5,346 nucleotides of DNA, taken from NCBI GenBank assembly GCA_900553125.1, contig USCB01000043.1, forward strand, positions 1 to 5,346, written 5' to 3'. Made by a program: the position numbers and the translations under genes. Positions within the stretch are counted from its first letter, which is position 1; each line of letters opens with the position of its first letter. The notes beneath the pieces were generated by a model. That model did not search any database, was not told where the DNA came from, and was given only the letters and a program-made list of their open reading frames with translations. The DNA is from an uncultured Clostridium sp. Lineage in GTDB: Bacteria > Bacillota > Clostridia > TANB77 > CAG-508. This document shows positions 1-5,276 of the stretch, in pieces.

Positions 1-2
1 TC

Positions 3-46
3 GTATTGGGGACGGTTCTTTTCGCGAAAAGAACCGTCCCCAATAC
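3..46. repeat. Perfect 44-bp palindrome with GGGGACGGTTCTTTT motif (REP-like repeat)
   Basis: The two 22-base halves are exact reverse complements around a centre between 24 and 25, with the tip TTCGCGAA. The transcript would form one very stable hairpin. It is far more G/C-rich than the surrounding DNA. It is not followed by a T-run on the + strand (an A-run follows), so it does not look like an ordinary terminator of a + strand gene. From memory, palindromes built on GGGGACGGTTC are dispersed in many clostridial and other bacterial genomes and are associated with IS200-like REP transposases (Y1_Tnp/RAYT); that link is recalled, not shown here. No transposase is present in the window. Confidence 0.8.
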
Positions 47-56
47 AAAAAAAGTA

Positions 57-84
57 TTGAAAATAAAAAAAATTATGTTATAAT
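57..84 (+). promoter_or_regulatory. Sigma-A-type promoter for the ppaC operon
   Basis: TTGAAA (57-62) is separated by 16 bp from a perfect TATAAT (79-84). A TG one base upstream of the hexamer (76-77) makes it an extended -10 site. Transcription would begin near 90-92, leaving a leader of about 23 nt before the ppaC ATG. It is the only convincing promoter I see upstream of the seven-gene series. Confidence 0.75.
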
Positions 85-113
85 GTAACAAAAACGAAAG
101 GAAGAAAAGAAAA

Positions 114-1037
114 ATGAAAGAAATATACATATTTGGGCACAAGAATCCAGATACAGATACAATTTTATCATCTCTAGTTTTAGAGGCAATAGAAAAAACT
201 ATGGGAATATACAAAGTTAAAGCATATAGATTAGGTGATGTAAATAAGGAAACTCAATATGCATTAGATTATTTTGGAGTTAAAGCACCAGAATTATTAG
301 AAGAAGTTGAAGAAGGAAGACAGGTCATGTTAGTTGACCATAATGAATTTGGTCAAAGTGTTAAGGGAATAGAAAAAGCAAAAATAATAAGAGTAGTAGA
401 TCATCATAAAATAGCAAATTTTGAAACACATGAACCATTATTTTATTTAGCAATGCCTGTTGGATGTACAGCTACAATATTGTGCGATATGTGCAAGGTA
501 AGTGGTATAAAAATAGATAAAGTTACAGCAGGACTTATGTTAAGTGCAATAATATCTGATACATTATTATTAAAATCACCAACATGCACAGAAAAAGATA
601 AAGAAGTAGCAGAGGAATTGGCTAAGATTGCTGAAGTAGATTTGAATACATATGGATTAGATATGTTAAAAGCAGGAACAGATTTGAGTGATTATACAGC
701 TGAGCAATTAATTAATATTGATTCAAAACCTTTTTGTACAAAGGAAGTAAAATACCAAGTTGCACAGGTAAATACTGCATCAATAGAAGATGTATTAAAA
801 GATAAGAAAAATATAGAAGATGCAATGTCTAATTTTATGAATGAGAATAAAATGGATTTATTTGTATTTTTAATAACAGATATAATAGGAAATAATTCAC
901 AGGTTATAGCTTTAGGAAAACAAGATATTGTGGAAAAAGCTTTTGATGTAAAATTAGAAGACAATACAGCATTTTTACCAGGTGTAGTTTCAAGAAAAAA
1001 ACAAGTAGTACCTAGAATAGATTGTTTTATAGGATAA
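114..1037 (+). CDS. ppaC: Manganese-dependent inorganic pyrophosphatase (family II, DHH superfamily)
   Basis: A cytoplasmic enzyme that hydrolyses pyrophosphate to two phosphates, pulling forward nucleic acid synthesis and other PPi-releasing reactions. The 307 residues match the usual length of about 309. The N-terminal DHH domain shows GHKNPDTD (H9, D13, D15), VDHN (D75), VDHH (D96, H97, H98) and SDT (D149); H9, D13, D15, D75, H97 and D149 correspond to the known Mn ligands of Bacillus subtilis PpaC. The C-terminal DHHA2 domain (about 180-305) ends with SRKKQVVP (293-300), which binds substrate phosphate. There is no regulatory CBS insert, so this is the simple, constitutively active type. 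The ATG at 114 has AGGAAG at 99-104, nine bases upstream. It is the first gene after the promoter, 18 bp before lepB. All catalytic residues are intact. The identity is secure. Confidence 0.97.
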   Translation: MKEIYIFGHKNPDTDTILSSLVLEAIEKTMGIYKVKAYRLGDVNKETQYALDYFGVKAPELLEEVEEGRQVMLVDHNEFGQSVKGIEKAKIIRVVDHHKIANFETHEPLFYLAMPVGCTATILCDMCKVSGIKIDKVTAGLMLSAIISDTLLLKSPTCTEKDKEVAEELAKIAEVDLNTYGLDMLKAGTDLSDYTAEQLINIDSKPFCTKEVKYQVAQVNTASIEDVLKDKKNIEDAMSNFMNENKMDLFVFLITDIIGNNSQVIALGKQDIVEKAFDVKLEDNTAFLPGVVSRKKQVVPRIDCFIG

Positions 1038-1041
1038 ATAT

Positions 1042-1047
1042 GGAGGG
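1042..1047 (+). promoter_or_regulatory. Ribosome binding site fixing the TTG start of lepB
   Basis: GGAGGG lies eight bases before the TTG at 1056. The first in-frame ATG (1092) has no such site and would remove part of the sequence before the membrane anchor, so TTG is preferred. Confidence 0.8.
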
Positions 1048-1055
1048 AAAAACAA

Positions 1056-1706
1056 TTGGAAGAAGAAAAAATTAGTAGACTTAAAGATGCTATGGAATGG
1101 ATAGTATGTATAGTTATAGCATTGGTAATTGCAATATTATTTAGATATTATATTGGAACACCAACAATAGTAAAACAACCGTCAATGTATCCAACTTTAA
1201 AAGAAGATCAAAGATTATGGTTAAATAGATGGGGAAGGACAACAAAGAAAATGCCTAAAAAGGGTGATATTATAACATTTGAGGCACCATCAACAACAAC
1301 ACTTTCTTTGTCTGAAATAGATGAGAGTGCACTTGCGAGATATGAAGAAGAACCTACAGGAGTATTTGGTAAGTTTTCATATTATGTATTGGAGTTAAAT
1401 AAAATTAGCTATATAAAAAGAGTAATAGGATTGCCAGGTGACCATGTAATGATTGAAAATGGAAAAGTTTATGTAAATGATGTGTTACAAGAAGAAACAT
1501 ATTTACAGTCAGGAGTTGTAACTGATAATGGCAAGGGATATTGTACAGATGTAGTTGTACCTGAAAATTCTGTGTTTGTTATGGGTGACAACAGAAGTCA
1601 AAGTACAGATAGTAGGTGTTTTGGATGTATACCCCTTGAAAGAATTGAAAGTAAGGTATGGATTAGAATATGGCCATTAAATTTATTTGGAAAAATAGAT
1701 AAATAG
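1056..1706 (+). CDS. lepB: Signal peptidase I (Gram-positive type)
   Basis: A membrane-anchored serine protease (S26 family) that cleaves signal peptides from exported proteins on the outer face of the membrane. The 216-residue protein has a short cytoplasmic N-terminus, a single membrane segment at about 15-33, then the conserved boxes: QPSMYPTL with catalytic Ser43; YIKRVIGLPGD with general-base Lys121; and FVMGDNRSQSTDSR (174-187), with GDNR at 177-180 and the conserved Asp at 185. A segment at about 80-115 between the Ser and Lys boxes is longer than in minimal SipS-type enzymes but lies where the family varies. The start is TTG. Eighteen bp separate it from ppaC and 10 bp from holB, so it is probably co-transcribed with both. 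A likely in-window client is the TPM-domain protein (4279-5178), which has a signal-peptide-like N-terminus. The family call is secure; the paralogue name (lepB or sip) is not. Confidence 0.96.
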   Translation: MEEEKISRLKDAMEWIVCIVIALVIAILFRYYIGTPTIVKQPSMYPTLKEDQRLWLNRWGRTTKKMPKKGDIITFEAPSTTTLSLSEIDESALARYEEEPTGVFGKFSYYVLELNKISYIKRVIGLPGDHVMIENGKVYVNDVLQEETYLQSGVVTDNGKGYCTDVVVPENSVFVMGDNRSQSTDSRCFGCIPLERIESKVWIRIWPLNLFGKIDK

Positions 1707-1710
1707 GAGT
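1705..1710 (+). promoter_or_regulatory. Ribosome binding site for holB, overlapping the lepB stop
   Basis: AGGAGT at 1705-1710 shares its first two bases with the lepB TAG (1704-1706) and sits six bases before the holB TTG at 1717. Terminating ribosomes on lepB would be close to the holB initiation site. Confidence 0.7.
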
Positions 1711-1716
1711 AAGGAT

Positions 1717-2607
1717 TTGTTTGATAAAATTTTAGGAAATGATAAAATAAAATTGGAATTAAGTAATTCTATAAAATCAGGAAAATATTCACATAGTTAT
1801 TTATTTTTAGGAATATCTGGGATAGGAAAAAAAATGATAGCAAGAGAATTTGCTAAAATGATATTATGTGAGGGAGAAGAAAAATATTGTGGTAAATGTA
1901 AATCTTGTTTAGAATTTGACTCGAATAATAATCCTGATTTTACAGAAATCGTACCAGATGGCAATAATGTAAAAATTGAACAAATAAGAGAAATGCAAAG
2001 AAAAATTGTAGAACAGCCTATTATATCAACAAAAAAAGTGTATATAATAGATGATGCAGATTTAATGACAAAAGAGGCTCAAAACTGTTTATTGAAAACA
2101 TTAGAAGAGCCTCCTGAATTTGCAAATATTATATTAATAGGTTCAAATGAATCAAATTTTTTAAGTACAATAAAATCAAGATGTACAATAATCAAATTTA
2201 ATCCAATTTCAGATGAACAGGTTAAAAATTATATAAAACAAAAATACGAAATTGAAGAAATTTCAGAAAGCATAATCTTAGCATCAGCGGGAAGTATAGG
2301 AAAAGCAGAAATACTAAAAGATAAACAAGAACTTTATGTTTCTGTAGATAAGGTAATAAATAATATTGAACAAATGGATTTAATAGATACATTAAAAAAT
2401 GCAGATATAATTTATAAATCACAAGAAGATAAGCAAGATATATTGGAATATATAAATATTATTCTATTTAAAAAGGCAAAACAAAATCAAAAGTATTTAA
2501 ATTGTATAAATATTGTAGAAGATGCAAAAAAAAGATTAAAAGCAAATAGTAATTACAATATGACAATTGATAATATGATTATGACAATATGGGAGGAAAT
2601 ACATTGA
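1717..2607 (+). CDS. holB: DNA polymerase III delta-prime subunit (clamp loader)
   Basis: Part of the clamp loader that opens and loads the beta sliding clamp at primed DNA during replication. The 296-residue AAA+ protein shows a P-loop-like GISGIGKK (32-39), a four-cysteine zinc module (C51, C58, C61, C64, as CGKCKSC), a Walker B-like YIIDDAD (109-115), LLKTLEEPP (125-133) typical of DnaX/HolB, and the SRC motif (154-156) that supplies the arginine finger. The C-terminal collar domain is about 205-296. The P-loop carries Lys39 where an ATP-binding member has Ser/Thr, which favours delta-prime over the DnaX ATPase, as does the length, since DnaX is much longer. The start is TTG. The TGA stop overlaps the ricT start, an arrangement fitting the holB-yaaT order of Bacillus. 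Identity is very likely. Confidence 0.93.
   Translation: MFDKILGNDKIKLELSNSIKSGKYSHSYLFLGISGIGKKMIAREFAKMILCEGEEKYCGKCKSCLEFDSNNNPDFTEIVPDGNNVKIEQIREMQRKIVEQPIISTKKVYIIDDADLMTKEAQNCLLKTLEEPPEFANIILIGSNESNFLSTIKSRCTIIKFNPISDEQVKNYIKQKYEIEEISESIILASAGSIGKAEILKDKQELYVSVDKVINNIEQMDLIDTLKNADIIYKSQEDKQDILEYINIILFKKAKQNQKYLNCINIVEDAKKRLKANSNYNMTIDNMIMTIWEEIH
2591..2597 (+). promoter_or_regulatory. Ribosome binding site deciding the ricT start
   Basis: GGGAGGA lies within the last codons of holB. It is seven bases before TTG 2604 when measured from GGAGG. The upstream in-frame ATG at 2589 overlaps this site and has none of its own, so TTG 2604 is chosen. Confidence 0.8.
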
Positions 2608-3524
2608 AAAACATAGTTGGAATAAGATTTAGAAAACTAGGCAAAATATATTTTTTTAATCCACAATATCTAATATTAAAAAAAGGCGATATGGTAATAG
2701 TAGATACTGATGATGGAGAAGAAATAGGAAGTGTTGCAATTCCAAATAGAACATTGGATGAAGAAAAGGTTCAAAAAGAATTAAAAAGAGTTCTTAGAAT
2801 TGCAAATGAAAAAGACCTAAAACATTACAAAGAATGTCAAGAAAAAGAAAAAGAGGCATTTAAATATTGTAATAAAAGAATAAAAGAATATGGATTAAAA
2901 ATGAATTTGACAGATGTTGAATTTAAATTTAATAATTCAAAAGTATTGTTTTATTTTACAGCAGATGGAAGAATAGATTTCCGTGAATTAGTAAAAGACT
3001 TAGCAGCAGTTTATAGAACAAGAATAGAATTAAGACAAATAGGAGTTAGAGATGAAATAAAGCGCCTTGGAGGGAATGGAGTTTGTGGAAGACAACTTTG
3101 TTGTTGTTCATTTTTAAGTGATTTTGAAACAGTATCTATAAAAATGGCAAAAGACCAAAACTTATCATTAAATCCATCAAAAATATCAGGAAATTGTGGT
3201 AGACTTATGTGTTGCTTAAAATATGAAGATGAGGTTTATCAAGAAAAAATGAAAAGATTACCTCACATAGGTGCAATTGTTAAAACTCCAGATGGAGTAG
3301 GTGAAGTTGAATCTGTTGAAACTTTAGCCGAAAGAATTAGAGTTAAATTTAAAAACGGTGAAGATTATAGCAAGAAAAAATATGATATGAAGGATATTAA
3401 AATCATTAAAGATACCCAAAAAGAAGTAATTGATGAGGAAGAAGAAAAACATAAAAAAGAGCTTGAAGAATTAGAACGTATGGAAAATGAAGAAAGAAAG
3501 GGAGGTGAAAATTATGGCATTTAG
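2604..3524 (+). CDS. ricT: PSP1-domain protein RicT (YaaT), Fe-S cluster protein of the Ric complex
   Basis: In Bacillus subtilis RicT (YaaT) joins RicA and RicF in a complex that carries [4Fe-4S] clusters, directs RNase Y in mRNA maturation and affects sporulation and biofilm formation. Here the protein is 306 residues from TTG 2604; it then begins with NIVGIRFRKLGKIYF, matching the N-terminus of the family. The PSP1 domain is about 63-150 (FRELVKDLA, RIELRQIGVRDE). Next comes the conserved cysteine block: GGNGVCGRQLCCC (C161, C166, C167, C168), KMAKDQNLSLNP, and GNCGRLMCCLKYE (C198, C203, C204). The last 35 or so residues are highly charged, Glu/Lys-rich and probably helical. The start overlaps the holB stop (TTGA) and the end overlaps the ferredoxin start by 11 bp. 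ricA and ricF are not in the window. The family call is secure; the RNase Y role is by analogy. Confidence 0.94.
   Translation: MKNIVGIRFRKLGKIYFFNPQYLILKKGDMVIVDTDDGEEIGSVAIPNRTLDEEKVQKELKRVLRIANEKDLKHYKECQEKEKEAFKYCNKRIKEYGLKMNLTDVEFKFNNSKVLFYFTADGRIDFRELVKDLAAVYRTRIELRQIGVRDEIKRLGGNGVCGRQLCCCSFLSDFETVSIKMAKDQNLSLNPSKISGNCGRLMCCLKYEDEVYQEKMKRLPHIGAIVKTPDGVGEVESVETLAERIRVKFKNGEDYSKKKYDMKDIKIIKDTQKEVIDEEEEKHKKELEELERMENEERKGGENYGI
3500..3508 (+). promoter_or_regulatory. Strong ribosome binding site deciding the ferredoxin start
   Basis: GGGAGGTGA, inside the 3' end of ricT, is close to the full anti-Shine-Dalgarno complement. Its GGAGG core is eight bases before ATG 3514. The ATG at 3487 in the same frame lies before this site and lacks one. 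Confidence 0.85.
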
Positions 3525-3690
3525 AATTGATAAAGATAAATGTATAGGATGTGGAGCTTGTGTTGATAATTGCCCAATGGGATGCATAAAAATAGGTGAA
3601 GATGGTAAAGCAGAAATAGATGAAACTATTTGCATTAGTTGTGGTACATGCAGAGCGGTTTGTCCAGTTGAAGCACCTGAAGAAGTTTAG
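3514..3690 (+). CDS. 2[4Fe-4S] ferredoxin, clostridial type
   Basis: A small soluble electron carrier of 58 residues, the usual size for bacterial 2[4Fe-4S] ferredoxins. Two complete cluster motifs are visible: CIGCGACVDNCP (C10, C13, C16, C20) and CISCGTCRAVCP (C40, C43, C46, C50), related by internal duplication. Each motif's fourth cysteine would help bind the other cluster. C24 is an extra cysteine outside the motifs. The start at ATG 3514 gives MAFRIDKDKC, a normal ferredoxin N-terminus; a start at 3487 would add nine charged residues not expected in the family. The gene overlaps ricT by 11 bp and has the strongest ribosome binding site in the window, suggesting high expression despite its internal position. 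Its redox partner is unknown; coupling to ricT raises the possibility of a role with the Ric Fe-S clusters, which is inference only. Confidence 0.95.
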   Translation: MAFRIDKDKCIGCGACVDNCPMGCIKIGEDGKAEIDETICISCGTCRAVCPVEAPEEV

Positions 3691-3715
3691 AAATAAAAAA
3701 TATCAAAGGAAAAAT

Positions 3716-3721
3716 GGGGGA
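3716..3721 (+). promoter_or_regulatory. Probable ribosome binding site of lemA
   Basis: GGGGGA is seven bases before ATG 3729. The other in-frame ATG, 3714, has an AGGA (3707-3710) only three bases away, too close to work well. It is a weaker match than the other sites here. Confidence 0.55.
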
Positions 3722-3728
3722 TTTTATT

Positions 3729-4295
3729 ATGAAAAAATCTAATATGGGTTTAATTATAATAGTTGCAATAATTGTAATTATAGGAATTATGATGATTGGT
3801 GGCTATAATGGAATGGTTTCAAAACAAGAAAAAGTGGAAAGTTCATTTTCAAATTTAGATGTAATGTTACAAAGAAGAGCAGATTTAATACCAAATTTAG
3901 TTAATACAGTTAAAGGTTATACAAATCATGAAAATGAAATAATAGATAAAGTAACAGAGGCAAGAACAAAATTAGTAAATGCAAACAGCGTAGAAGAAAA
4001 AACTACAGCAAATGATGAACTTACAAGTTCGCTAAATGCATTAATGGTAGTTGTAGAAAATTACCCAGATTTAAAATCATCAGATAATTTCAAACAACTA
4101 TCAGATGAATTAGCAGGAACAGAAAATCGTATTTCAGTCGCAAGAAAAGACTATAATGATGCTGTAAATATATTTAATACAACAATAAAAAGATTTCCAA
4201 ATAATATTGTAGCAGGTATGTTTGGATTTGAAAAAGCAACATACTTCAAAGCAGATGAAAAGAGCCAGGAGGTTCCAAGTGTCAATTTTGAATAA
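3729..4295 (+). CDS. lemA: LemA family membrane-anchored protein
   Basis: LemA proteins are widespread small bacterial proteins with one N-terminal membrane helix and a helical-bundle domain; their molecular role is not settled. The 188-residue product starts with two lysines and a hydrophobic anchor at about 7-24. The family signature follows: YNGMV (26-30), KQEKVESSF, QRRADLIPNLV (48-58), VKGY-NHE (61-69), GTENRISVAR (130-139), YNDAVNIFNTTI (142-153), RFP (155-157) and a C-terminal PSVNF (183-187). Length is typical. It begins 38 bp after the ferredoxin stop, with no terminator visible between, and its 3' end overlaps the TPM-domain gene by 17 bp. That pairing recurs in many bacteria and suggests a shared envelope function. 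Family assignment is secure; function is unknown. Confidence 0.94.
   Translation: MKKSNMGLIIIVAIIVIIGIMMIGGYNGMVSKQEKVESSFSNLDVMLQRRADLIPNLVNTVKGYTNHENEIIDKVTEARTKLVNANSVEEKTTANDELTSSLNALMVVVENYPDLKSSDNFKQLSDELAGTENRISVARKDYNDAVNIFNTTIKRFPNNIVAGMFGFEKATYFKADEKSQEVPSVNFE
4267..4273 (+). promoter_or_regulatory. Ribosome binding site deciding the TPM-gene start
   Basis: AGGAGGT lies in the end of lemA. GTG 4279 is six bases beyond the AGGAGG core. The in-frame ATG 4222 is upstream of the site and would put a charged 19-residue extension before the signal sequence; TTG 4288 is too far from it. Confidence 0.8.
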
Positions 4296-5178
4296 AAAAA
4301 GTTTTTTGACTAAAATATTAATAATATTTATTGTAGTTTTATGTATATTAAAAACTAATTCAAATGCTATAGTAAGTCCTACATCAGATTTTTATGTAAA
4401 TGATTATGCAGGTTTACTTAGTGAAGAAACTAAGAATTATATAATATCTACAAATAAAAGTTTATATAACCAAACAGGTAGTCAAATAGTAGTTGTAACA
4501 ATTCCAAGTTTAGATGGCAATTCTATAGAAGATTATTCAACAGAATTATTTAGAAATTTTGGCATTGGAAGTAAAGACAAAAACAATGGTGTACTTTTAT
4601 TACTAGCTTTAGAAGAAAGACAATTCAGAATTGAAGTTGGATATGGATTAGAAGGAATTTTGCCTGATGGTAAAACAGGAAGAATCCAAGATGAATATAT
4701 AATTCCTTATTTGAAACAAGATAATTGGAATGATGGAATAAAAAATGGATTTAGTGCAATTTTAAAAATTGTATCTGATGAATATAATGTAAGTGTTGGT
4801 GCAGAAGATGCAGTTGCAACAGAAAGCACTGACGAAAATTTACTTGAATCTACAGAATTTGTTATAATACCATTAATTTCATTTTTTGTTGGTAATGGAA
4901 CAAGAGCTTTAAAAAGAAGAAGAAAAAATATAAAGGCAATACCGATAATATATATGTTAATTATTGCGATATTTTACTATTGTACAAATTTAAATCAGTT
5001 ATCATTAGTAATAATTGGAATGATATTTAATATTATAGTTTTTGCAGCAGGTATGTCTGGTATTTCTATGAGTATTGGAGGACGGCTTTTATGGTCGGAG
5101 GTTCTTCAGGAGGAGGACGGTTTCTCATCTGGTGGAGGCGGTTCATCTGGCGGTGGAGGCAGTTCTAGGAGTTTTTAA
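4279..5178 (+). CDS. TPM-domain (YgcG-like) secreted/membrane protein with Gly/Ser tail
   Basis: A partner of LemA in many genomes; TPM domains (also called repair_PSII or TPM_phosphatase) are extracytoplasmic, and some relatives have phosphatase activity, but this protein's role is unknown. From GTG 4279 it is 299 residues. Residues 1-30 form a signal peptide or anchor (NKK, hydrophobic 11-23, possible cleavage after SNA at 30). The TPM domain is about 36-170, with VNDYAGLLS, QIVVVTI, GSKDKNNGVLLLL, RQFRIEVGYGLEG and LPDGKTGRI. Hydrophobic, probably membrane-spanning, stretches lie at about 192-205, 220-236 and 241-258, with a basic RRRK segment (213-216) between the first two. The tail SSGGGGSSGGGGSSRSF (283-299) is typical. 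Residues 269-282, just before it, are atypical and look out of frame (see 5083-5124). It overlaps lemA by 17 bp. Confidence 0.9.
   Translation: MSILNKKSFLTKILIIFIVVLCILKTNSNAIVSPTSDFYVNDYAGLLSEETKNYIISTNKSLYNQTGSQIVVVTIPSLDGNSIEDYSTELFRNFGIGSKDKNNGVLLLLALEERQFRIEVGYGLEGILPDGKTGRIQDEYIIPYLKQDNWNDGIKNGFSAILKIVSDEYNVSVGAEDAVATESTDENLLESTEFVIIPLISFFVGNGTRALKRRRKNIKAIPIIYMLIIAIFYYCTNLNQLSLVIIGMIFNIIVFAAGMSGISMSIGGRLLWSEVLQEEDGFSSGGGGSSGGGGSSRSF
5083..5124 (+). other. Apparent compensated frameshift segment in the TPM-protein tail
   Basis: Read in the gene's frame this encodes RLLWSEVLQEEDGF (269-282), unlike the flanking Gly/Ser tail. Skipping C5083 gives GFYG (5084-5095); skipping C5096 gives GGSSGGGRF (5097-5123); skipping C5124 returns to SSGGGG (5125 onward) in the annotated frame. 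The rebuilt tail is a typical TPM-family Gly-rich tail. The three extra bases sum to one codon, so the stop is unchanged. Exact positions are uncertain by a base or two. Confidence 0.5.
5125..5160 (+). repeat. Two 18-bp tandem units encoding SSGGGG
   Basis: 5125-5142 and 5143-5160 each encode Ser-Ser-Gly-Gly-Gly-Gly with slightly different glycine codons. A third partial unit (SS) follows before RSF. This is a low-complexity protein tail, open to slippage in replication. Confidence 0.75.
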
Positions 5179-5198
5179 TTTTATTGTAAATTGTAGGA

Positions 5199-5236
5199 GA
5201 AAATGGCAAAATTGATTGCTATTTTCTTATTTTTTT
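5199..5236 (+). terminator. Rho-independent terminator after the TPM gene
   Basis: GAAAATGGCAA (5199-5209) pairs with TTGCTATTTTC (5216-5226) in an 11-bp stem with one G-U pair and a six-base loop (5210-5215). TTATTTTTTT (5227-5236) follows. The stem is A/U-rich and therefore modest, but the U-tract and its place 20 bp after the stop fit an operon terminator. Confidence 0.7.
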
Positions 5237-5244
5237 AGTAAAAT
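5216..5244 (+). promoter_or_regulatory. Candidate promoter for the last, partial gene
   Basis: TTGCTA (5216-5221), 17 bp, then TAAAAT (5239-5244). The -10 and the spacing are good; the -35 matches four of six consensus positions. It overlaps the right arm of the terminator. A start near 5251 would give a leader of about 26 nt containing the ribosome binding site at 5263-5270. Confidence 0.45.
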
Positions 5245-5276
5245 GGAAATAGCCAAAAAGAAGGGTGGGAAATAAA

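Noticed and set aside
3..46. Palindrome as an ordinary Rho-independent terminator
   Set aside because: On the + strand it is followed by A bases, not T bases; on the minus strand only two bases beyond it are visible, so a T-run there cannot be judged.
692..964. Open frame of 90 codons on the minus strand inside ppaC
   Set aside because: It lies wholly opposite a well-conserved gene, has no ribosome binding site or recognisable domain, and its Ser/Phe/Ile-rich product is what antisense of A/T-rich coding DNA gives.
2222..2422. Open frame of 66 codons on the minus strand inside holB
   Set aside because: Opposite conserved holB; the Leu/Tyr-rich product reflects complementary A/T-rich codons, and no promoter or ribosome binding site supports it.
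2589..2603. ATG 2589 as the start of ricT
   Set aside because: It would add five residues (MGGNT) encoded by the ribosome binding site itself, and the family N-terminus begins at the TTG 2604 codon.
3691..3728. Separate promoter for lemA in the ferredoxin-lemA gap
   Set aside because: No hexamer pair with suitable spacing stands out; TTGAAG at 3668 has no -10 at 16-18 bp. The gap is also too short and unstructured for a terminator.
5243..5275. Ten-codon open frame (MEIAKKKGGK) just before the last gene, possible leader peptide
   Set aside because: No ribosome binding site precedes it, its start lies inside the candidate -10 box, and it has no run of regulatory codons.
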